A stretch of 64,000 nt of DNA from Pseudeuparius sepicola (Eukaryota; Arthropoda; Insecta; Coleoptera; Anthribidae). The stretch's first letter is position 1. Each line of letters begins with the position of its first letter. The notes below the pieces were generated by a model, which was not told the origin of the DNA, made no database searches, and saw only the letters and a program-made list of their open reading frames with translations. The stretch covers positions 84,019,454-84,083,453 of the forward strand of contig OY987298.1 in assembly GCA_963920635.1 (NCBI GenBank), written 5' to 3'. The translations under genes were made by a program, and so were the position numbers. Below are positions 55,561 to 64,000 of this stretch, piece by piece.

Positions 55561-56302
55561 CAATATACCAATTGAAAGCTATACCTTCAGGTCTAAATCG
55601 CTATTTGTGCATGACCTTACAGAGCAAAACATGCTAATGAACACAACACGATTATAAAAACACGCCAGCAAAAACGCCATACAAACACACGAAAAATAAC
55701 TTAAAAAAGCAAGTAAAAGCCTGGTTCATGCAGTAACTTTATCTTTATGCTTTCGCTTTATCTTTTAAAAGTTAAACATATTATATTGCAAAATAATGGA
55801 AGAGTTCAGGCAATACTTTTGCTTTATGTTTTACTTTTACTTTTATTTAAAAGTTTCAACTTTTCTTTATAATCTTTATTTTCCTGAAAGCAGTTAGAAC
55901 TGCGCGCACGCGTCGTTTTGTCAAATTACCAATTAGAGGTTCAGAAATACAAAATTGTTTACAAAATAAAACAATCAGCAAGAAGAACTCCACCACGCGA
56001 AAACTCTATTTAACAGTAAAAAAGTTTGTTTGGATTCAAATTGTGCATGTGCAACTATTTTTTTTAAGAAGTAAGCACGTCAGAACGTAAACAAACTACA
56101 AGACTGGGTTAAAATGGCGGCCGTCTAGGCTCCAATGTGTCGCCGACAAATCGGCATCGCAGTGAGTCAAACCCCATTCCCTCCTCCACATCTCTGCCAT
56201 ATAGACAAACCCAAAGTCAGACAGTCTAGGTCCAGAGATTAAATAATGATGAGGCACTAGCCGTACTCTCATAGTTCTTAGGTCAGCTCAAGTGTTCTAA
56301 CC
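55561..56302. other. Gene-free stretch
   Basis: No coding signal. Several near-repeats of TTTTACTTTTATTTAAAAGTT-type sequence occur at 55740-55870. Confidence 0.35.
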
Positions 56303-57546
56303 TTGAGCTCAGCTAGGGTTCCTTTATTAGGAGAGTTGTTGCAATCAACTGTCATCATCAAATTTCAATTGGTTTTGCATGAAAGCAGTGACCCTGAGGT
56401 AAAGCAAAAACCGTTGCCTCTTAGGCTTGCAAGTAAATTTTTGAGAGAGTAATCAAAGCAGTATGAAAATTTGACACTAAGAACGACATTGTCATTTTAA
56501 CTACAAAATAACTCAAGAAAATTTGTGCATTATACTTGTATCCGTTGCAGCTCACCAAAGAGTGCCTATTGCAAAACTAGTATGTGGTGCAGTGCGCATT
56601 TAGGAAAAAAGTACCTCTGAGAATGATTGTTTAAAATGATTCCAGTATCACAAAATTTTCCGCAAAATTAGTATTATAGAAAATGGCAATGAAGAGGCCC
56701 TATAGAATAAATGGAGACTAAATATGTGGTAGGTACCTACATAACAACTATAAGTAACTACATACTTATATACTTATAGATAATATTATTTTTAGACTAA
56801 AAAATTAACTTATATTCCTGGTGCACAGCCATCAGGGACTATTTTGGATGATGTATATATAAAAAGCAAAACATTCCGTTACAGCAATTTAATTTAAGAA
56901 CTAATAATATGTGGTTCAAGGTTCAGTGCGCACTTGAGCAAAAGCGCCGATGGAGGCCTCAATCAACGGCAAAAGTAACTCTGAAGAATTATTATTTAAA
57001 ATGATTCCAGTATCACAAAATGTTCCACAAAGTTATTATTATAAGAGATGGTAATGGTCTTATAGAATAAATGAAGACTAAACTCAATACAAAGTAACAA
57101 CTGCGAGCTATTTTTAACACATAAATAAGGTAGATACCTAAATAGTCACTCTAAGTAAGTATATACCTTTATATACTTAGTAAGATAATATTATATTTTA
57201 GATTACAAAATGAACTCAAATTTCCTGGTGCACAGCCACCAATAACTATTTTGGATGATATATGAAAAGCAGAACATCCCTTTGCAGCACTTAATGGTGA
57301 AGAAATTATTGGATGAATTAATTGGACAGATGTAAATTAAAGGCAGAGCGGGGGCTACATAGAAGATTTTGCCTTTGCCATTGTTCGGATATATTTTCCA
57401 AATTAAAATCAAGATGAAATAATGATTGCATTTTCTATCATCTATATTCTCTTGAAATAACTTATCAAAGATACTTACCAAATTATGAAATAAAATTGTT
57501 ATTTCCTACCTAAATTGGGAATCAGGAACCTTTGGCACTTAGAAAA

Positions 57547-57761
57547 TACTTCTTTTGCTTAATTCCACACACCACAACTTTGTTTTTGCACTCGACGCGC
57601 GTTTCGCTAACCCTGTTAGCATCATCGGGAGATATGATTAAGTCTAATGAAGCTGAAGTCTAATAATTAGACTTAATCATCTCCTGACAATGTTAACATG
57701 GTTAAACACGCCTCAAAAACAAAGTTTTCGTGTGTGGAATTAAGCAAAAGAAGTATTACCT
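57547..57761. repeat. Palindromic MITE inside the foldback
   Basis: AATACTTCTTTTGCTTAATTCCACAC and its inverse end a 215-base hairpin whose centre is TCTAATAATTAGA. Confidence 0.75.
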
Positions 57762-57845
57762 ACACCTACCTAGTTTATTTTACCATTTTATTTGGTATGG
57801 GCATAATAAAAAACCATGATTTAAAATAGTAAAAAAACGATATAT

Positions 57846-58318
57846 TAGACTTTTGATGAAGGCGCCGGTATTCATTTTAATCTGTAAAACTTTTGAATAC
57901 CCTATATTCTTTCCCACACCTCCACCCATGTTCATTTTTTTGATATATCGTGATGCCAGCTGATGACTTTGACTATCTTTATAACCTAAAATATGCTCTT
58001 GATTTACGTTGCTACAGAAACAATCCAAACATTTCTTCCCCAAAGGATGGAAGATAATATATACCTTATTCACAAATTACATTTATGTAACTTACGAATA
58101 AGATATATATCTTCTGTCCTTTGGGGAAGAAATGTTTGTATTATTTCTGTAGCAACGTAAATCAAGAGCATATTTCAGGTTATAAAGATAGTCAAAGTCA
58201 TCAGCTGGCAACATGATACTTCAAAAACTGAACATGGCTGGAGGTGTGGGAAGGGAATGGTGGGTATTCAAGTTTTAGATATTAAAATTAATACCCGCGC
58301 CTTCACCAAAAGTCTAAA
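57846..58318. repeat. Near-perfect 470-bp palindrome
   Basis: TAGACTTTTGATGAAGGCGC...CCTTTGGGG-type arms of about 230 bases meet near 58080 with almost no loop. The arms differ by small indels and substitutions. Confidence 0.75.
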
Positions 58319-58686
58319 ATATCGATTAAAACATTTCAAATTAAACAACCACTTATTATTTTAAGCCATGATGATTTATTTGCTTGTGCAGGTAACAAAT
58401 AAAATAAATGCTAAAATAAACCTCTTAGGTGATCACAAGATTTATTTCATAATTTGGTAAGTAACTTCGGTAAATTCTTTCAGGACGATACATACAAATT
58501 GTATTTAGCATCAGCGCATTATTTCAATAATTTATAAGAGCTCTTTAATTTAGAAAATATATCCGAACAATGGCATAAAGTCAAAGTCTTCTATGTATGT
58601 ACCTATGTCTGTCCAATTCCAATAATTTTTTCACCGTTAACTGGTCTTCGTAAATTGCTGTAACGGAATGTTTTGCTTTTTATATA

Positions 58687-59891
58687 GAGTGTGTCCCGTT
58701 TTTCATGTTAACACCCCTGAAAATCTAAGTAGGCTGAAGGAATTGAACGGGGCAATTTTTTTATAGATATGTCCCTGAAAGGTCATCATTTGCGAAGTAT
58801 TGGTTTGGCATTGCCGCGAAAGCCTGGCCTACTGCGATTTTTTATAGGGGTGCGTTTTTCGAAAAACCATATTAGGCATTTTTTTATTTAAAATCTGAGA
58901 CCACAGCGTTAATCAGGACACACCGAAACCCCCATACACCAAATTTGTACAAAAAATATACAGGGAGTTCCATTCTGTAGGGTGTCAAAGTTGAGCAAAA
59001 TAGGAATTTTAAGGACATCTGGCGAGTCAAGTGTGCCATGGAATCCCTTCAAAACAGTTGCATGGTCAACAGGACCACTAAAAATGTTGGTGTGAAAAGA
59101 TTTACTACAAAAATATACAGGGCATTTTTCTATGAGCCATCTCAAAATTCTGAATTTTTATTAAACTTTATACTGGTCAGGAGTGCTCTGGAATCATTGG
59201 AAAAATATTAATAAACACAAAAGTAATTCATTCACCTTTCTCAACAAAGTCAGTGTCTAAGATAATACATTTTCTGTGCGTTTCCTGTTGTGGCGCATCA
59301 GCCACATTAACTGATATGGACTTACTGACTGGCAGGTTTCTGTATTTTTTTGATTTAGTTCGTTTATAGTATGTGGAGCGGATTTAATACACTCGATTTT
59401 TGACCCGTATATAAGTTCTAAAAACTCAGTAATTTGAGATGGCACAGATAAGAACACTCTGTATATTTTGTATTGGACCTTTGCACACCAATACCTAGAG
59501 TGGCCCTGTTGAACATTCAACTGTTTTGAGGGGATTCTATGGCACACTTGACTTGGCAGATGCCTTTAAAATTCCTATTTTGCTCAACTTTGACACCCCG
59601 CAGAATGGAACTCCCTGTATATTTTTTGTTCCAATTTGGTATATGGGGGTTTCGGTGTGTCCTGATTAACGCTGTGGTGTCAGATTTTAAATAAAAAAAT
59701 GCCTAATATGGTTTTTCGAAAAACGCACCCCTTTAAAAAATCGCAGTAGGCCAGGCTTTCGCAGCAATGCCAAACCAATACTTCGCAAATGATGACCTTT
59801 CAGGGACATATCTATAAAAAAATTGCCCCGTTCAATTCCTTCAGCCTACTTAGATTTTCAGGGGTGTTAACATGAAAAACGGGACACACTG
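58687..59891. mobile_element. TA-flanked 1.2-kb palindromic MITE
   Basis: Begins GAGTGTGTCCCGTTTTTCAT and ends with the inverse of CAGTGTGTCCCG. TA is present at both borders, and the surrounding foldback arm (...TTTTTATA / TATCATCC...) is continuous across it. The two halves are inverted copies meeting near 59290. Confidence 0.8.
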
Positions 59892-60453
59892 TATATCATC
59901 CAAAATAGTCCCTGATGGCTGTGCACCAGGAATATAAGTTATTTTTTTAGTCTAAAAATAATATTATCTATAAGTATATAAGTATGTAGTTACTTATAGT
60001 TGTTATGTAGGTACCTACCATATATGTATATCATTCCCGCAAATGTTACTTTATTGATTTAGTCTCCATTTATTCTATAGGGCCTCTTCATTGACATTTT
60101 CTATAATACTAATTTTGCGGAACATTTTGTGATACTGGAATCATTTTAAACAATCATTCTCAGAGGTACTTTTTTCCTAAATGCGCACTGCACCACATAC
60201 TAGTTTTGCAATAGGCACTCTTTGGTGAGCTGCAACGGATACAAGTATAATGCACAAATTTTCTTGAATTATTTTGTAGTTAAAATGACAATGTCGTTCT
60301 AGTGTCAAATTTGATGATGACAGTTGATCGCAACAACTCTCCTAATAAAGAAACCCTAAGCTCAGCCAGCTGATTTTCATTTCTACCTAACTTAATTTAT
60401 TTTGTGTTTTTTTAACCTCACTTTTTTCTAACCTATATATTTTGTGTTTCTGA

Positions 60454-61003
60454 CATTGAGGTAGTATGGGGGGGAGAAGCTGTCACGTGACCCAAAACGG
60501 GTTCACCTACGTCATAGATTACAAGAACAACGTCAATTTGTTGACTCGGTGCTAAAAGTGCATTAAAAGTGGCTAAAAGGGCAGTTTTCCTTGTTATTGC
60601 GGGCTATTGACCTCTGGAAATAGATATGTCATGTGCTCATGTGCTGTACGTTGTTGCAGTAGCAATTCTAAAGTGGATAAAAAGAAATTCACAGGAATTA
60701 CATTTCACAGGTAATGTAAACAATAGACAGAGCCGTATCAATATAATTTATAATATCCATTTTGGTACTTTATGAAAAGAAAAATATTACATTTATAACT
60801 ACCCTAGGTATGTATTTGACTGACTGACTGACTGACTAAACCCAGTTGTTAGTTTTCGTTTTTTTACATTTTTTATAATTTTACTAGGAATACTGTTTAA
60901 TCGGACCCTGGCGTGGATCACAGACTTAGCCACATCCCCTGAACCCGTTTGCTATATGCGACAAAGTAATGTTATGGCGCCTCCCCCCCATACTACCTCA
61001 ATG
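60454..61003 (+). mobile_element. 550-bp P-like element retaining a THAP exon
   Basis: Termini CATTGAGGTAGTATGGGGGG and its inverse form perfect 24-bp inverted repeats. GTTTCTGA is duplicated exactly at 60446-60453 and 61004-61011. An 8-bp duplication plus a THAP-coding exon in sense orientation points to an internally deleted P-superfamily element rather than hAT. Confidence 0.85.
60631..60710 (+). pseudogene. THAP first exon inside the P-like element
   Basis: ATG at 60631 opens MCSCAVRCCSSNSKVDKKKF and then GITFH, ending at CAG|GTAATG (donor at 60711). The CxxxxC spacing and GITFHR are the N-terminal half of a THAP finger. A TTTTACTAG acceptor is seen near 60886 but no catalytic domain follows. 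Confidence 0.6.
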
Positions 61004-61011
61004 GTTTCTGA

Positions 61012-61477
61012 CTATTATTCTGCTATTATCGTTGATTGAGGATCGAGATTGACGCTATTATTTATGTATTTATCTGTAATGTGATCTGTACTCACACTAA
61101 ATTCGACAAAATCATAAAATAATAAACCGGTAATAATGAATTACTTGGTCCCCGACATAGAGAAAATACCTACTTATCTTCTCTCTCGTCACCGTTAAAG
61201 AGAATCTGTTGTACCTGCAAGGCCTACTATAAAGACAGGACCCAGCGCACAAAAATCATGTGACCATCTTAGGCCGGCGTTACATGTCATTTGTCACATA
61301 ACTGAAAGCGGCAGCTTGGGTTTTGAGAAGTTTTAAATGTTTAAATTGTTTTTAACGTGTTAGTTTATATTTTAGAAACAAGTTTGTGTCTAGTGCGCGT
61401 GTGTCCTGGCGGAGGGGAATCGCCCAGGTGTTATTATGGCCTCTGGATGTCTGGGTGGGAGTCGTGCCGTCCAAGAG
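61012..61477. other. Gene-free stretch
   Basis: No repeats or coding signals recognised beyond short microsatellite-like tracts. Confidence 0.35.
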
Positions 61478-62463
61478 TATTGGTGCCGCTCGCACCGACG
61501 CGACGCCACGCGTGAGCGCTGTAAGGGGAATTCTCCCCCGAACCACAGAATAGGGAACCCGGAATGGACTATTATGGACATGGGACAGTGTTAGTATTGG
61601 ACAGTGGAGCCTGAGACACAGAGGGGTGAACTGCTTACGGGAGATCCGAGAGTTCAGACGGTCCGGGTGGCTGGAAGCCGTTCCCGTTGACCATGTTCGG
61701 GTTTGTGTATTTATTGTATTCACCATTCACCTTGTGCGAAATAAATCAGTGTTGTAACCGTTGATTTTCGTTGTCGACCCACGCCCCGATACGGTTTCTA
61801 TTCGGTCTTTCACGCTGCCGAACAACTGAAACCTCGTCAATAAGTATTTACAGTATACCTACTGAGGTTAGTTTTCATTTTTATTTCGTAAAAAATAACC
61901 TAAATACCAAATATTGGGTCTGTTTGTATTATATTTATTTATACATATTACAAAAGCCAGGAAGAAAGTGTCGCCATAACAAACATTTGTTTTGCCTCGG
62001 GATGATAATTTCCGCCAAAAATGGATTCGTCAAATCCCAACTGAGATTTAATTTCTAAAAAACCCTTAAGTATGCGTGGCTAACACATTTTCAAGAAAGT
62101 GAAACAATTAAAGTGGACAAATGTGTTGTAGGAGGAAAATACCTATAGAGAATATCACCTAAGCTAAAGGAAGGTGATGTCCCAACAATTTTTGAGAAGT
62201 GCCAAAATATTGTGAGTGCAGTGCCGTTTAACTCTCAGCCCAAAACAGCTGAGGCAGGTTGAAAATTTTGAAAAAACAATTAGAGAAAGCTTGGATGCAC
62301 AAAACCAATAATGTAATAGATGAAAGAAAACTTGCCAAATTGTTACGAAATTTGTTTTTTCTACTTATCTCCAAAAATGCCTTTCATTATATAGCACTAA
62401 GTTGGTCACGTGACTACGCGATTATGCGTTAGCGCCGTGGCCTGTCTTTATCGTTGGCCTCGT
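61478..62463 (+). repeat. Second copy of the 49.2-49.9 kb repeat, opposite orientation
   Basis: CGCACCGACGCG, GAATTCTCCC, GTGGCTGGAAGCCGTTCCC, CACCTTGTGCGAAATAAATC, CAAAACAGCTGAGGCAGGTT and GTCACGTGACTACGCGATTA match in reverse. This copy has about 160 additional bases near 62000-62215. Confidence 0.75.
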
Positions 62464-63599
62464 TGTACCTGTACATGACGTCTTAGTAGTGCCGTAAATC
62501 CCATGGTGAACCGAAAGTTCCTTAAAACACCTGGGTATAAAGAAATTCTTTGGGTGGTTTTGTGTTGTGTAGTTGCACCTTGCCCTACGTAGATCTGCTG
62601 AACACTGGATTTTTTGACAAGGGTAAATATTATTACATTCTATTATAATTATACCACCTTTTTTTATCAGTCTTATTTTGCATTTTCTTGTGATGTGCCC
62701 TAGACTGATTATGTCTCACCTTTACAGAACTGTCGAACTAAGATGATACAGACCAAAGTTGAAGTTACATTCTATGAGCGTAGATGCTGTTTGCTTGTAT
62801 ATTTTTGTACAAAGCTTCACTCGTCCGTTGTCATCGGCTACATTTGTGCAATGAGAGTCCCCTCAACTATTTACGTAGAAAAATTTTTTAAGACCCATTC
62901 ATTTTCACAGCCACCAAGTATATTAGATGCTTGGATCCAGCCTCTGAGATACCATCGCTTGAGAAATAATTAGAATTTAAATTTAACATAGTTTTTATTT
63001 GAACTATGTATAATTAATTATGGAAATATTTTTTAGTTAGGTAAGTACCTAGGTTTGTCTACCTTGTACGGGACACCAAAGTTATTCATTGGACTACCTA
63101 CAATAATAAGCCTGAACATGGAATGAAAACAGCGTGGATTGTGAGTTTGAAGTTATACCGTTTAAGACTGCCCACTTTCCTTTGATGTCTCGGACTATAA
63201 AGGATGATCGAGTGTATATCGATTGGGGTTTGAGAAAACATCGTAAGCACCAAGATTCAGATTTTACAGTAATCAACATTTTGTAATACCTATGTAGGTA
63301 ACTAAAAAGGTTTTTACCATACATGTCCCCGAATCTTGCAAGGCTTTCTTAATGCACCTGGAAAATGCACTAGGATAGTCAAATTTACGAAAAATTGTTT
63401 TTCTGGTAAGATTTCAGATTTAACGCATATGATTCTTTGTCAGTCACTCGTTTCATACTTTATGTCGCTTACAATAACCATTTGATGTCCTATGAAACAG
63501 ATTTTAAAATTATTAGAGGTAAAATAAATGAAAGTGTAAGCTACTAGCATTATTTTTATTTGGAAATGTTAACTAAAAAATAAAAAAAATAGTTATTTA
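62464..63599. other. Gene-free stretch
   Basis: Short open frames exist on both strands but none shows a domain, codon bias or splice signals I can defend. Confidence 0.35.
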
Positions 63600-64000
63600 T
63601 GTTCCAAGGCACTGAAGTTCAACTTTTTATGACTCGTGGAATTTAGTTGCCGAGGCCCCTGGCCGAGGCAAATAAACCACATGAGTCATAAAAAGAACTT
63701 CAGTGTCGAGGTACATATTATAATTTTTTTGAAATCGGGAAGAAAAGATTTATTATGCAAGAAAACAATCATACGTGATCACCCGTCCATGAACCAACTG
63801 CCCGCGGCATTGCTTGACTTTGACGATCGCTCTACCTTGGTCAAGTATAATGACGTACGGCGTCTTCGAACAGAAAAACCAAACTGCTGCTTGTTGTGCA
63901 GCCTCCATAACAAATCTATTGATATTCAAACGTACTAAAATATTTATCCTGAAAGATTGCGCTGCTATAGATAACAATTTCGCAATGTGTACGAAAAGTT
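63600..64000 (-). repeat. Inverted third copy of the 17/22 kb repeat, cut by window end
   Basis: TTCCAAGGCACTGAAGTTCA...CGAGGTACATA is the hairpin also at 17770-17893 and 22912-23035. It is followed by the reverse of CAAGCAACGCCGCGCGTAGT-type sequence and finally the ~87-bp block seen only in copy 2 (AACTTTTCGTACACATTGCG reversed). Confidence 0.85.

Larger units (their letters stand above)
56303..60375. mobile_element. Giant 4-kb foldback element with nested palindromes
   Basis: The left arm (56303-56870) is mirrored by 59892-60375: CTCCTAATAAAG-type ends, AATTTGTGCATTATACTTGT, AAATGATTCCAGTATCACAA and TGGTGCACAGCCATCAGGGA all recur inverted. 57260-57400 also pairs with 58560-58680. Inside the left half, 56530-56890 is followed by a degenerate direct copy at 56900-57260. 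No transposase is present. Confidence 0.8.

Noticed and set aside
1..64000. tRNA, rRNA or bacterial operon features
   Set aside because: I scanned for cloverleaf-like arms, rRNA signatures and Shine-Dalgarno-linked genes and saw none that hold up.

Overview
This is eukaryotic DNA, almost certainly from an insect or another arthropod. It is AT-rich, lacks operons or ribosome-binding sites, and contains GT-AG intron signals, TATA plus TCAGT-type promoters, gypsy and LINE retrotransposons, P/THAP, hAT and Tigger DNA transposons, mariner-like MITEs and satellite DNA. I cannot name the species. I found no convincing single-copy host gene: nearly every interpretable base is mobile-element or virus-like sequence.

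Region 1 (1-2155): the 3' part of a P-element/THAP9-type transposase, cut by the window edge and broken by one frameshift. Region 2 (about 2.75-15.4 kb): a decayed Polinton/Maverick (adintovirus-like) element. It carries a protein-primed family B DNA polymerase, a small possibly OB-fold protein, a coiled-coil repeat protein, a BIR+RING inhibitor-of-apoptosis (IAP) protein, a block of four stacked tandem repeats, a lysine/glycine-rich basic protein with a candidate upstream exon, a membrane protein, a conserved 156-residue protein, a hexon-like major capsid protein, a small overlapping ORF, a penton-like minor capsid protein, and a 5'-truncated GIY-YIG endonuclease that overlaps the penton start codon. 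I found no integrase, packaging ATPase or maturation protease. Polymerase and major capsid genes are broken, while the IAP, penton and several small genes are open.

Region 3 (16.2-37.7 kb): a nested set of insertions that can be ordered from target-site duplications. A LINE reverse transcriptase was split by a foldback MITE (TA target). The MITE was split by a minus-strand gypsy retrotransposon (4-bp duplication AACT). The gypsy gag was split by a second LINE. The gypsy left LTR was split by an 8.1-kb element with about 31-bp inverted repeats and an 8-bp duplication (GGCGTAGG). That last element carries satellite DNA and a 5-kb tandem duplication, within which lies another small MITE.

Region 4 (37.9-44.3 kb): foldback MITEs, a LINE fragment and a broken Tigger/pogo transposase with a PHD-like tail. 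Region 5 (44.4-52.3 kb): a 6.1-kb TA-flanked inverted-repeat element, interrupted by a hAT-like element with an exact 8-bp duplication (CTCTTGGG), and flanking direct repeats. Region 6 (52.3-64 kb): THAP-domain exon remnants, a 4-kb foldback with palindromes inside it, a 550-bp P-like element that has kept a THAP first exon, and an inverted third copy of the repeat seen at 17 and 22 kb.

The parts that look jointly functional are the Polinton replication and capsid genes plus the IAP. The rest is best read as a stratified history of transposition.
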